Source: Piscinibacter aquaticus (GTDB lineage: Bacteria > Pseudomonadota > Gammaproteobacteria > Burkholderiales > Burkholderiaceae_C). From it: 64,000 nucleotides of DNA. The position numbers and the translations under genes are program-made. Shown in pieces: positions 1 to 11,423 of this stretch; positions within the stretch are counted from its first letter, which is position 1; every line of letters starts with the position of its first letter. The DNA is taken from positions 4,030,001 through 4,094,000 of the forward strand of contig VOPW01000001.1 of NCBI GenBank assembly GCA_007994965.1, read 5' to 3'. Under the pieces are notes generated by a model that ran no database searches, was not told the DNA's origin, and saw nothing but the letters and a program-made list of their open reading frames with translations.

Positions 1-1117
1 ACATCCCGCGCCGCGACATCAGCGAGCCCGTCTTCGGCCATGGCCAGGGCGGCAAGCGCGAGATGGTGCACCCGGGCAACCAGGACTACATGCGCGGCGA
101 CCGCATCGAGCGCCCCAAGGGTGGCGGCGGGGCGGCAGCGGCGGCGGCCGGCCAGCGATTCCGGCGAGGGCGAGGACGACTTCGTCTTCCACCTCAGCAA
201 GGAAGAATTCATGCAGGTCTTCTTCGACGACTGGCCCTGCCCAACTGGCGCGCACCACGCTGGCCGAAACGCCGGAGTTCAAGACGCACCGTGCCGGCTT
301 TTTCCAGTGACGGCACGCCGAACAACCTGCACGTGGTGCGCTCGATGCGCGGTGCGATCGGCCGGCGCATCGCGCTGGGCAGCGAGAGCCGCCGCGAGCT
401 GCGCACGCTCGAAGAAAAGCTAGAGGCGCTGCGTGCGCACCCCGAACCCAACCCCTTCGCGCACGAGATCCCCGGCCTGGAGCGCGAGATCGCCGAGCTG
501 CGCGCGCGGCTCGACCGCATTCCCTACCTCGACCCGATCGACCTGCGCTACCGCAGTCGCGTGCGCGTGCCGGTGCCCACGAGCAAGGCGGTGATGTTCT
601 GCCTGATGGACGTGTCGGGTTCGATGGACGAGTCGCGCAAGGACCGGCCAAGCGCTTCTTCATCCTGCTGTACCTGTTCCTGACGCGGCACTACGAGAAG
701 ATCGACATCGTCTTCATCCGCCACCACACGCAGGCGCAGGAAGTCGACGAGCACAACTTCTTCCACGCCACCGAGACCGGCGGCACCGTGGTGTCGAGTG
801 CGCTGGTGCTGATGGAAGAGATCGCGCGGGCGCGCTACCCGACCAGCGAGTGGAACATCTACGGCGCGCAGGCGAGCGACGGCGACAACTGGCACCACGA
901 CAGCGGCCGATGCCGCGAGCTGCTGGCCGACAAGATCCTGCCGCTGTGCCGCTACTTCGCCTACGTGCAGGTGGCCGAGGAAGAGCAGAACCTGTGGGAT
1001 GAATACGCCGCGCTGGCGGCGGAATCCAAGGCCTTCGCGATCCGCAAGGTGACCGAGGCCAACCAGATCTACCCGGTGTTCCGCGACCTGTTCAAGAAGG
1101 AAGGGGCCGCTGCATGA
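1..1117 (+). CDS. yeaH: YeaH/YhbH family protein (DUF444), 5' end outside window, frameshifted
   Basis: Partial gene; the reading frame enters the window at base 3 with [17 protein letters not shown], a typical YeaH stretch. The protein has a VWA-like fold: [11 protein letters not shown] is a MIDAS-type DxSxS motif, followed by [27 protein letters not shown] and QASDGDNW, all typical of YeaH. The C-terminus [15 protein letters not shown] is intact. The correct frame changes at about 150-165, 235-245, 305 and 645, probably from homopolymer errors (for example a missing c in the AAC-CTG junction near 240 and an extra t near 305). It overlaps the SpoVR gene by ATGA at 1114-1117. In enterobacteria yeaG (PrkA-like kinase), yeaH and ycgB form one stress/nutrient-limitation cluster, so yeaG is probably just upstream of the window. 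The molecular role of YeaH is not established. Confidence 0.9.
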
Positions 1118-2739
1118 CGCGCAAGGGCAAGTTCGTCCCCGACGGCACGGCCGATCTGTTCGAGCCGGCGCTCGCCGGTGCGCTGAAGGGGCGCACCCGG
1201 CGCGCGGCCGAGATCGTCACGCCGAGGCGTGCGGCCGAACCGCTGCCGGCGCCGAGCGACTGGTCCTTCGAGCTCATCGAGCAGTACCACGCGGTGATCC
1301 GCGACACCGCCGAGCGCTTCGGCCTGGACACCTACCCGAACCAGCTCGAGGTCATCACCGCGGAGCAGATGATGGATGCCTACGCCAGCGTGGGCATGCC
1401 GGTGAACTACCGGCACTGGAGCTACGGCAAGGAATTCATCGCCACCGAGAAGAACTACCGCCGCGGCCACATGGGCCTCGCCTACGAGATCGTCATCAAC
1501 AGCAACCCCTGCATCAGCTACCTGATGGAGGAGAACACGATGGCGATGCAGGCGCTGGTGATCGCGCATGCGGCCTACGGCCATAACAGCTTCTTCAAGG
1601 GCAACTATCTCTTCCGCATGTGGACCGATGCGTCGTCGATCATCGACTACCTGGTCTACGCGAAGAACTACGTCGCCGCCTGCGAAGAGCGCCACGGCCT
1701 CGATGCGGTGGAAGAGCTGCTCGACAGCTGCCATGCGCTGATGAACCATGGCGTTGATCGCTACCGCCGGCCGAGCAAGCTGAGCACGGCGCAGGAGCAG
1801 GCGCGCCAGAAGGACCGCGAGGCCTATGCGCAGCAGCAGATCAACGACCTGTGGCGCACGCTGCCGCGCAGGGCCGAGAAGGCGTCGGAAGAGAGGGAGG
1901 CGCGCCGCTTCCCGGAAGAGCCGCAGGAGAACCTGCTGTACTTCATCGAGAAGAATGCGCCGCTGCTCGAGCCCTGGCAGCGCGAGATCGTGCGCATCGT
2001 GCGCAAGGTGGCGCAGTATTTCTACCCGCAGCGCCAGACGCAGGTGATGAACGAGGGCTGGGCCACCTTCTGGCACCACAAACTGCTCAACACCATGTAC
2101 GACGACGGCCACATGACCGACGGCATGATGATCGAGTGGCTGAAGTCGCACACCAACGTGGTGTACCAGCCGCCGGTGGGCCACAAGCACTACAGCGGCA
2201 TCAACCCGTATGCGCTGGGCTTCGCGATGTACACCGACATCAAGCGTATCTGCGAGGAGCCCACCGACGAGGACCGCGCACGGTTCCCCGCGATCGCCGG
2301 CAGCGACTGGCTGGAGACGCTGGACCACGCGATGCGCAACTTCAAGGACGAGAGCTTCGTCGGGCAGTACCTCAGCCCGAAGCTGATGCGCGACTTCCGC
2401 CTCTTTGCCATCGTCGACGACGAGCGCGACAGCGAGCTCGAGGTCTCGGCCATCCACGACGAATCGGGCTATCGCGCGGTGCGCGAGGCGCTGTCGCACC
2501 AGTACGACCTGGGCAGCCGCGAGCCCAACATCCAGGTGTGGAGCGTGAACCTGCGTGGCGACCGGTCGCTCACCCTGCGCCACACGCAGCACAACGACCG
2601 CCCGCTGCACGACACCGCTCACGAGGTGCTCAAGCACGTGGCGCGGCTGTGGGGCTTCGGCGTCCACCTCGACAGCGTGAACAGCCAGGGCACGGTCACC
2701 AAGCACTGGAGCGTGCCGGCACCGGCCCACCACGGTTAG
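1114..2739 (+). CDS. ycgB: SpoVR family protein (YcgB)
   Basis: Intact 541-residue protein, close to the roughly 510 residues of E. coli YcgB. Recognisable SpoVR blocks are HWSYGKEF (about residue 100), [19 protein letters not shown] (about 140), [10 protein letters not shown] (about 310) and [18 protein letters not shown] (about 350). The His- and Glu-rich blocks suggest metal binding, but no enzymatic activity is established. It starts inside the yeaH stop codon (ATGA overlap), so translation is probably coupled. Family knowledge links SpoVR to Bacillus spore cortex formation and, in non-sporulating proteobacteria, to stationary-phase or nitrogen-stress regulons. Unlike its upstream neighbour it contains no frameshift. 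Confidence 0.95.
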   Translation: MTRKGKFVPDGTADLFEPALAGALKGRTRRAAEIVTPRRAAEPLPAPSDWSFELIEQYHAVIRDTAERFGLDTYPNQLEVITAEQMMDAYASVGMPVNYRHWSYGKEFIATEKNYRRGHMGLAYEIVINSNPCISYLMEENTMAMQALVIAHAAYGHNSFFKGNYLFRMWTDASSIIDYLVYAKNYVAACEERHGLDAVEELLDSCHALMNHGVDRYRRPSKLSTAQEQARQKDREAYAQQQINDLWRTLPRRAEKASEEREARRFPEEPQENLLYFIEKNAPLLEPWQREIVRIVRKVAQYFYPQRQTQVMNEGWATFWHHKLLNTMYDDGHMTDGMMIEWLKSHTNVVYQPPVGHKHYSGINPYALGFAMYTDIKRICEEPTDEDRARFPAIAGSDWLETLDHAMRNFKDESFVGQYLSPKLMRDFRLFAIVDDERDSELEVSAIHDESGYRAVREALSHQYDLGSREPNIQVWSVNLRGDRSLTLRHTQHNDRPLHDTAHEVLKHVARLWGFGVHLDSVNSQGTVTKHWSVPAPAHHG

Positions 2740-2742
2740 GTC

Positions 2743-2827
2743 AGCGCGCCGGCCAGCGCCGGGCCGCTCCCAAGCTGCCGGCGAACCCCCGCGGGGGTGG
2801 GCTCGGTACTCCGAGACCGGGGCTCCA
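2743..2827 (-). repeat. Structured 3'-end repeat, copy A
   Basis: Lies between the convergent ycgB and FAD-oxidase genes and begins three bases after the oxidase stop codon when read on the minus strand. It holds AGCCCC, then a hairpin CTCGG/CCGAG with loop TACT (2802-2815 on the plus strand), then a CCCCCGCGGGGG palindrome, then GCTTGGGAGCGGCCCGGC. Two further copies (9358-9440 and 27298-27375) share this order but have different stem sequences. It probably acts as a terminator or 3'-end RNA structure. Confidence 0.75.
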
Positions 2828-4241
2828 TCACAAGCTGAAGATCTTCCCGGGGTTGAGGATGTTCTTCGGGTCGAGCGCGCGCTTGAGCGTGCGCATCAGC
2901 TCGACGCTGCCCGCGCCCGCCTCGTCGACGAGGAAGCCCTGCTTGTGCAGGCCGATGCCGTGCTCGCCGGTGCAGGTCCCTTCCATCGCCAGCGCGCGGT
3001 GCACCAGCTGATCGTTCAGGCGCTCGGCGGTCTCGCGCTCTTCCGGCTTCGCCGGGTCGATCAGGTAGGCGATGTGGAAGTTGCCGTCGCCCACGTGGCC
3101 GACGATGTAGTACTGCAGCCCGGCCGCTTCCGCATCGGCCACGGCTGGCTGATGCATTCGGTCAGCCGCGAGATCGGCACGCAGGTGTCGGTGGTAACGG
3201 TGCGGCAGCCGGGCTTCATCTGCAGGCCGGCGAAATAGGCGCGATGGCGCGCCGTCCAGAGCTTCGTGCGCTCTTCCGGCGTGGTGGCCCACTGGAAGTC
3301 TTCGCCGCCGTTGTCTCGCGCGATCTGCTGCGCCATCTCGGCCTGCTCCTTCACGCCCGCCTCGCTGCCGTGGAACTCCATCAGCAGCATCGGCCCCTCG
3401 CGCAGGCTGAGCTTGTCGTGGCGGTTTACCGCGCGCACGGCGTTCGCATCGAGCAGCTCGCAGCGTGCGATCGGCAGGCCGAGCTGGATCATCTGGATGG
3501 TCGTGTTCACCGCCGACTCGATGCGGTCGAAGCCCACCACCGCCGCCGAGATCGCCTCGGGAATCGGGTACAGCTTCAGCGTGATCTCGGTCATCACGCC
3601 CAGCGTGCCTTCGCTGCCCACCATCAGGCGCGTGAGGTCGTAGCCGGCGCTGCTCTTCTTGGCGCGCGTTCCGGTGCGGATCACCTCGCCGCTGGCGGTC
3701 ACCACCGTCAGGCCCAGAACGTTCTCGCGCATCGTGCCGTAGCGCACCGCGTTCGTGCCGCTGGCCCGCGTGGCGGCCATGCCGCCGAGCGAGGCGTTGG
3801 CGCCGGGGTCGATGGGAAGAACAGGCCGGTGTCGCGGATCTCGCGGTTGAGCTGCTCGCGCGTGACGCCGGGCTCCACCGTCGCGGTGAGGTCTTCCGGG
3901 TTGATGCGCAGCACGCGGTTCATGCGCGAGAGATCGATGCTGATGCCGCCCTGCACGGCCAGCAGGTGGCCTTCGAGCGAGGAGCCGACGCCGAACGGAA
4001 TCACCGGTACCGCATGCCGGTCGGCCAGCGAAACGACCGCGGCCACCTCCTCGGTGCTCTCGCAGAACACCACCGCATCGGGCGGGCGAACGTCGAAGGG
4101 CGATTCGTCGCGGCCGTGCTGCTCGCGCACCGATACCGCGGTGCTGCAGCGATCGCCGAAGCGCGTCTTGAGGGCGTCGATCATCGCTGCCGGTACCTCG
4201 CGGGGCTCGACGCGGAAAGGCAGTTCGGTGGGGGCGTTCAT
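2828..4241 (-). CDS. FAD-linked oxidase (D-lactate dehydrogenase / GlcD family), frameshifted
   Basis: About 470 residues once frames are joined. The N-terminal FAD-binding (PCMH-type) domain shows VIPFGVGSSLEGHLLAVQGG and MVGSEGTLGVMTEITLKLYP. The C-terminal FAD-oxidase domain carries IVGHVGDGNFH and the signature GTCTGEHGIGLHKQGFL, ending DPKNILNPGKIFSL. This architecture is shared by cytochrome-linked D-lactate dehydrogenases, GlcD and related 2-hydroxyacid dehydrogenases, which pass electrons to quinone or cytochrome c. The substrate cannot be fixed; the single-gene context without GlcE/GlcF favours D-lactate. Frames change near 3810 and near 3150. The start at 4241 (MNAPTELPF) faces the pduO start 35 bp away. 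Confidence 0.88.
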
Positions 4242-4276
4242 GCGATGGATTCTAGGCAGCCAGTACCATTCCGCCC

Positions 4277-4852
4277 ATGGGACAACGACTGACGCAGATC
4301 GCCACGCGCACTGGCGACGATGGCACCACCGGGCTGGGAGACGGCACGCGCGTGGCCAAGGACCATCTCCGCGTGCAGGCGATGGGCGATGTCGACGAGC
4401 TCAACTCCAACATCGGCGTGCTGCTCGCCGAGCCGCTGCCCGACGACGTGCGCGAGCTGCTGGTGGTGATCCAGCACGAGCTGTTCAACCTCGGCGGCGA
4501 GCTGTCGATTCCCGGCTTCGAGCTGCTCAAGGCCGAGGCCGTGCTGCGCCTGGACGAGGCGCTGGCCGACTACAACGCCACGCTGCCCAAGCTGCAGGAA
4601 TTCATCCTGCCGGCAGGCTCGCGCAGCGCGGCGATCGCGCACGTGTGCCGCACGGTCGCACGCCGTGCCGAGCGCGCGGTGGCGGCGCTCAACCACGTGG
4701 AACCGCTGCGCCCCGCGCCGCGGCAATACCTGAACCGCCTGTCGGACCTGCTCTTCGTGCTGGCCCGCGTGCTCAACCGCGCCAACCTCGACGGCCGCGG
4801 CGGCGACGACGTCTACTGGAAGAGCGAGAGGCTGGCACGCGGGGCCGAGTGA
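4277..4852 (+). CDS. pduO: Cob(I)alamin adenosyltransferase, PduO type
   Basis: Intact 191-residue protein. It transfers the adenosyl group of ATP to cob(I)alamin, giving adenosylcobalamin. Family motifs are TRTGDDGTTGLGDGTRV (ATP-binding N-terminus, residues 10-26), GDVDELNSNIG (about 37), FILPAGS (about 112), CRTVARRAERAV (about 124) and YLNRLSDLLFVLAR (about 154). All are typical of the trimeric PduO/MMAB family rather than CobA. It stands alone, diverges from the FAD oxidase, and its stop codon directly abuts the stop of the convergent EF-hand gene. No cobalamin riboswitch is seen in the 35-bp upstream gap. Confidence 0.95.
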   Translation: MGQRLTQIATRTGDDGTTGLGDGTRVAKDHLRVQAMGDVDELNSNIGVLLAEPLPDDVRELLVVIQHELFNLGGELSIPGFELLKAEAVLRLDEALADYNATLPKLQEFILPAGSRSAAIAHVCRTVARRAERAVAALNHVEPLRPAPRQYLNRLSDLLFVLARVLNRANLDGRGGDDVYWKSERLARGAE

Positions 4853-5137
4853 TCAGCCCGCCGGGTAGCCGGCGGCAAACTCCGCCAGCGACAAGCTGCC
4901 GTCCTTGTCCTTGTCGAGCGCGTCGAACTTGGCGGCGATTTCCGGCATCTTGGCCGCCTCGACCTTGGTGATCTTGCCGTCGCCGTTGGCGTCGGCCTTG
5001 GCGAATGCCGCCTCCACGGCCATGCGGGTCTTGGCGTCGGGCGCCGGCGCCGCGGCGGTCTGGGCCAGCGTGGCAGCGGCAAAGCCGGTACAGGCGGTGG
5101 CCAGGGTGAAGCGGATCAGCGATGAGCGCAGGGTCAT
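4853..5137 (-). CDS. Secreted EF-hand calcium-binding protein
   Basis: 94 residues with an N-terminal signal peptide (TLATACTGFAAATLAQ, probable cleavage after AAATLAQ). Two EF-hand loops are visible: DANGDGKITKVE (about residues 48-59) and DKDKDGSLSLAE (about 74-85). Both keep Asp at positions 1, 3 and 5 and Glu at 12, so both should bind Ca2+. The protein is probably periplasmic. The partner is unknown. The stop codon lies immediately next to the pduO stop; the two genes are convergent with no spacer and no obvious terminator. The upstream sequence contains an AGGAGGT-like ribosome site (reverse strand of acctcct, 5143-5149). Confidence 0.85.
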   Translation of the reverse strand: MTLRSSLIRFTLATACTGFAAATLAQTAAAPAPDAKTRMAVEAAFAKADANGDGKITKVEAAKMPEIAAKFDALDKDKDGSLSLAEFAAGYPAG

Positions 5138-5319
5138 GATGGACCTCCTGGTGGGTTGAGAGGACCTTCATTGAAACGGGCCCCTCCTCCGAAGCCAGTG
5201 TTCTTGCTGCACCTTTCCCGGCTTACGGCTGCAGCCAGCTTGCTTTCGCCCGGTTGCAAGCGCTTGCTCACTGCGTGACTGCAGATGTCGCCGATGGCCC
5301 GCGACGATCGCCGTGGCCC

Positions 5320-5333
5320 TTGACGGCCATCAA
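5320..5333. promoter_or_regulatory. FNR/ANR-type box TTGAC-N4-ATCAA upstream of the acyl-CoA synthetase
   Basis: TTGACGGCCATCAA matches the FNR/Anr consensus TTGAT-N4-ATCAA at nine of ten half-site positions. Its centre is 52 bp before the ATG at 5379. No strong -10 hexamer is visible at the spacing expected of a class II site. A second box with the same half-sites lies at 39670. This suggests oxygen-responsive control but is inference from sequence alone. Confidence 0.45.
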
Positions 5334-5378
5334 CGCCTGCTGCGCCGCGCCGTCACGAAGCCGCGTCATCATCCGGGC

Positions 5379-8042
5379 ATGAGCATCCGCCACCTCGACC
5401 ACCTCTTCGACCCGGCCTGCGTGGCGGTGATCGGCGCCTCGCAGCGCCCCGGCAGTGTCGGCGCCACCGTGTGGCGGAATCTGAATGCCGATGGCTTCCA
5501 GGGACGCCGCTTCGCGGTGAATCCGAAGCACTCGAGCTTCGACGGTGTACCGGTCTATCCGAACGTCGCCGCGCTGCCCGAGGTGCCCGAACTCGCGGTG
5601 GTCTGCACGCCGCCGGCCGCCGTGCCGGGCGTGATCGCCGAACTCGGCGCCGCAGGAACGCGCGCTGCTGTGGTGCTCACCGCAGGCCTCGACAAGGCGC
5701 AGCGCCAGGGCCATGCTCGATGCGGCCCGGCCGCACGTGCTGCGCATCCTCGGGCCGAACTGCATCGGCATGCTGGTGCCGCACACGGGCCTGAATGCCA
5801 GCTTCGCGCATGTCGACGCACTGCCGGGCGAGCTGGCCTTCGTCACGCAATCTGGCGCGCTGATGACCGCCATGCTCGACTGGGCGCGCTCGCGGCGCAT
5901 CGGCTTCAGCCACCTCGTCTCGCTCGGCGAGCACGCCGATGTCGACTTCGGCGACATGCTCGACTTCCTCGGCAGCGATCCGAAGACGCGCGCCATCCTG
6001 CTCTACATCGAATCGATCGAGGCGCCGCGCAAGTTCATGTCGGCCGCGCGCGCGGCGCGCAACAAGCCGGTGATCGTCGTGAAGTCGGGCCGCTCGGCGC
6101 AGGGCCAGCGCGCCGCGGCCTCGCACACCGGCGCGCTGGCCGGCTCCGACATCGTCTACGACGCCGCCATCGCCCGCGCCGGCATGCTGCGCGTGGACAC
6201 GATGCAGCAGCTCTTCCTCGCCGCCGAGACGCTGGCGCGCTTCCGCGCCAACCGCGGCGAGAAGCTGGTGATCCTGACCAACGGCGGCGGCGCCGGCGTG
6301 ATGGCGGCCGATTGCGCTGCGCACTCGGGCGTCGAACTGGCCGACCTCGGTGCCGAGACGATCGCTCGGCTCGATGCGCAGATGCCGGCCAACTGGTCGC
6401 GCGGCAACCCGGTGGACATCATCGGCGACGCGCCGGCGCCGCGCTATGTGCAGGCGTTGGAGGCGATCAATGCCGACCCCGAGGCCGGTGCCGTGCTGTT
6501 CATCCATGCGCCCACCGCCATCGTGCCCAGCGCCGAGATCGCGCGGGCCCTGGTGCCGCTGGCCAGCCAGAACCCGCCGCGCGTACTCGGCTGCTGGCTG
6601 GGCGGTAGCTCGGTGGAGGAGGCGCGCTCGATCTTCCGCGAGGCCGGCATCGCCGGCTTCGAGACGCCCGAGGAAGCGGTGCGCGCCTTCGCGATGCTGG
6701 TCACCTACCGGCGCAACCAGGCGCAGCTGATCGAGGCCGCGCCGGCGCGGCCGGTCGATGCCGTCGAGCCCGATATCAAGGGCGTGCGTGCGCTGGTGCA
6801 GCGTGTGCTCGGCAGCGGCCGCGAGATGCTCGACGAGCTGGAGGCCAAGACCGTGCTCGCCGCCTACGGCATCCCGGTGGTGGCGACGACGCGCGTGCGC
6901 GCCGATCCGGCCGTGGCGGCCGAAACCGCGGCGGCGATGGGCTTCCCGGTGGCGCTGAAGATCCTCAGCCCCGACATCTCGCACAAGTCCGACGTCGGCG
7001 GCGTGGTGCTCGGTCTCGAGGGGCCCGAGCAGGTGCGCGCCGCGGCGGCCGACATGCTCGCCCGCGTGCGGGCGCAGCGACCCGCCGCGCGGATCGAAGG
7101 CTTCACCGTGCAGGCGATGGTGCGCCGCGCGTCGGCCCAGGAGCTGATCGTCGGCGCGAGCATCGATTCGGTCTTCGGCCCGGTGATCCTGTTCGGCCAG
7201 GGCGGCACGGCGGTGGAGGTGCTGGCCGACCGCGCCGTGGCGCTGCCGCCGCTGAACGAGCCGCTGGCGCGGGCGCTGGTGGCGCGCACGCGCGTGGCCG
7301 GGCTGCTGCGCGGTTTCCGCGACACGCCGCCGGCCGACGAAGCCGCGGTGCACCGCGTGCTGATCGCCGTGTCGCAACTGCTGGCCGACATTCCGCAGAT
7401 CGCCGAACTCGACATCAACCCGCTCATCGTCGATGCAAAGGGTGCGGTGGCGCTCGATGCGCGCATCCGCGTCAGCATGGCAGCGCCGGGCGGCGCGCTC
7501 AACTTCGCGATCCGCCCTTACCCTTCGCAGCTGGTGCACACGCAGGATTGGCGCGGGCGCCGGTTGACGGTGCGGCCGATCCGACCGGAGGACGAAGCGC
7601 AGCACCTGGAATTCCTTCAGCACCTCGATCCGGAGGACGTGCGGCTGCGCGTCTTCTACAGCCGGCGCAGCATCGAGCGCACCGAGCTCGCGCGACTGAC
7701 GCAGATCGACTACGCGCGGAGATGGCCTTCGTCGCCACCGCGCCCGACGCCGAAGGCATCGAGCGCACGCTCGGCGTGGTGCGGGCGATCGCCGACCCCG
7801 ACAACGTCGAGGCCGAGTTCGGCATCATCGTGCGCAGCGAGATGAAGGGCGAGGGCCTGGGCGAGCTGCTGATGACGCAGATGATCGACTACCTGCGCCA
7901 GCACGGCACGCAGCGGCTGGTGGCCACCGTGCTGTCGGAGAACACCCGCATGCTGCAGCTCGCCCGCGACCTCGGCTTCCACGAGGCGCCGCACCGGCAC
8001 GAGCCGGGGACGCGCTGGATCGAGCTGACGCTGAATCCCTGA
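5379..8042 (+). CDS. ADP-forming acyl/acetyl-CoA synthetase with C-terminal GNAT domain (Pat-like), frameshifted
   Basis: About 887 residues. Domain order: CoA-binding domain (FDPACVAVIGASQRPGSVG, residues 10-130), succinyl-CoA-ligase-like domains (LGPNCIGMLVPHTG; SHTGALAGSD; LTNGGGAGVMAAD), ATP-grasp domain (AAYGIPVV, FPVALKILSPDISHKSDVGG, ILFGQGGTAVEV, ELDINPLIVD), then a GNAT acetyltransferase domain (EFGIIVRSEMKGEGLGELL, ENTRMLQLARDLGF). The architecture matches Pat/PatZ-type protein lysine acetyltransferases; the His in SHTGA may mean the ligase half is active. The ATG at 5379 gives MSIRHLDHLFDP, the usual family start. Frames break near 5708 (an extra g before GCCATGCTC) and near 7720. 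It converges on aroG with a 4-bp gap. A possible FNR box lies upstream. Confidence 0.92.
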
Positions 8043-8046
8043 GGGC

Positions 8047-9159
<1,113 letters not shown>

Positions 9160-9199
9160 GACGGCGGCTCCTCAGGTGTGTGGTGGTTCGATGCGCAGG

Positions 9200-9233
9200 A
9201 AAAAAAACCGCCGGGCTGTCGGCCCGGCGGTTT
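9200..9233 (-). terminator. Intrinsic terminator in the aroG leader (attenuator candidate)
   Basis: A perfect 12-bp stem, AAACCGCCGGGC with GCCCGGCGGTTT (plus-strand arms 9205-9216 and 9222-9233), and a 5-nt loop. On the minus strand it runs into eight T residues (9207-9200). It ends about 40 nt before the aroG start and about 210 nt after the tldD stop, so it lies in the aroG leader rather than right after tldD. Confidence 0.85.
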
Positions 9234-9259
9234 GTCTGGATTCGCTGCGCTGTCTTCGC

Positions 9260-9333
9260 TTATGCGCTTGCCTCTCCATCCGCCGGGCGGTGCGAGAACC
9301 AAAAGTACGCAAAAAGAAGTTGCGCGAAGACAT
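9260..9333 (-). promoter_or_regulatory. Probable aroG leader: aromatic-rich reading frame and antiterminator arm
   Basis: Between tldD and aroG the minus strand holds ATG (9333) TCT TCG CGC AAC TTC, then a T5 run (9315-9311). One frame downstream of that run reads FAYFWFSH and ends at TAA (9262-9260). As written, ATG is in a different frame; one extra T in the homopolymer would join them into a 24-residue peptide containing NFFFAYFWFSH, with Phe, Tyr and Trp codons clustered. The RNA segment GCCCGGCGG (9288-9280) just after these codons is identical to the distal arm of the terminator at 9205-9233. It can therefore pair with the terminator's proximal arm instead. This is the arrangement expected for ribosome-mediated attenuation. 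Single-base errors are common in this window, but the join remains inference. Confidence 0.55.
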
Positions 9334-9357
9334 GGCCGCGAATGTAGCACGGCGCGC

Positions 9358-9440
9358 GGGACGAGCGCCGGGCCACTCCCAAGCCGGCCCGCGTCCCCCG
9401 CGGGGACCGGCCGACGTATTCGTCGGCCGAGGGGCTGTCA
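9358..9440 (-). repeat. Structured 3'-end repeat, copy B
   Basis: Directly follows the tldD stop codon on the minus strand. The order is AGCCCC, a 9-bp hairpin CGGCCGACG/CGTCGGCCG with loop TATT (9408-9429 on plus), a CCCCGCGGGG palindrome, then GGCTTGGGAGTGGCCCGGCGC. The stem sequence differs from copies A and C while pairing is kept. Confidence 0.75.
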
Positions 9441-10916
<1,476 letters not shown>

Positions 10917-11057
10917 GGCGGCGTCCTCGGCAGGGTTCGGGCCATTCTAGGAGCCGGCCCGCTTTGCAGACCTTTACGCGGGTTTACCGAAGCGGCGGTG
11001 CACGCCGGTGCTGACGCCCTCGTTGAACGGGCGTCCCCACCCACCAAGGAGTCACCC

Positions 11058-11396
11058 ATGTTCAAGCTTCGCGCCCTGACCGCTGCCGTGCTCGCCTTCG
11101 CTGCCGCCGGCGCCTTCGCCCAGGCCGCTTCGTCGCCCGCGGCCACGCCCCGCGTCGACCAGCGCCAGGCCAACCAGGAAAAGCGCATCGACCAGGGCAT
11201 CGCCTCCGGCGAACTGACCAAGCGCGAGACCCGCCGCCTGGAGAAGGAGCAGGTCGCGATCAATCGCGCCGAGGACAAGGCCAAGGCCGACGGCACGGTG
11301 ACCAAGGCCGAGCGCCGCCGCCTGCACAAGATGCAGAACCACGCCAGCCACGACATCCGCCACCAGAAGCACGACGCGCAGACGGCCAAGCCGTAA
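11058..11396 (+). CDS. Small secreted basic protein, EF-hand-like loop
   Basis: 112 residues with a clear signal peptide (LRALTAAVLAFAAAGAFAQA). The mature part is charged and helical, with two similar segments: GELTKRETRRLEKEQ and DGTVTKAERRRLHKMQ. The second resembles a degenerate EF-hand loop (DKAKADGTVTKAE), but only one or two ligand positions are convincing. It ends in a His-rich tail (HASHDIRHQKHD). The ATG at 11058 follows an AAGGAG ribosome site. I do not recognise a named family. It is probably periplasmic and may bind metal. Confidence 0.75.
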   Translation: MFKLRALTAAVLAFAAAGAFAQAASSPAATPRVDQRQANQEKRIDQGIASGELTKRETRRLEKEQVAINRAEDKAKADGTVTKAERRRLHKMQNHASHDIRHQKHDAQTAKP

Positions 11397-11403
11397 AGCC
11401 GCC

Positions 11404-11420
11404 GGGCCGCACCGCGGCCC
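11404..11420. terminator. Hairpin between convergent genes
   Basis: GGGCCGC-ACC-GCGGCCC forms a 7-bp GC stem with a 3-nt loop between the stop of the small secreted protein gene and the stop of rsmI. There is no T run on either side, so intrinsic termination is uncertain. Confidence 0.4.
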
Positions 11421-11423
11421 CGG

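Noticed and set aside
3244-4971. Long plus-strand open frame (575 codons) opposite the FAD oxidase
   Set aside because: Shadow of a high-GC gene on the other strand: low complexity, rich in Arg, His and Ala, no domain, and it also runs through pduO in the wrong frame. Many similar long shadows occur throughout the window.
9205-9233. The hairpin read only as the tldD terminator
   Set aside because: It lies about 210 nt after the tldD stop but only about 40 nt before aroG, with a competing copy of one arm between. A leader attenuator explains the layout better, and tldD has its own 3' structure.
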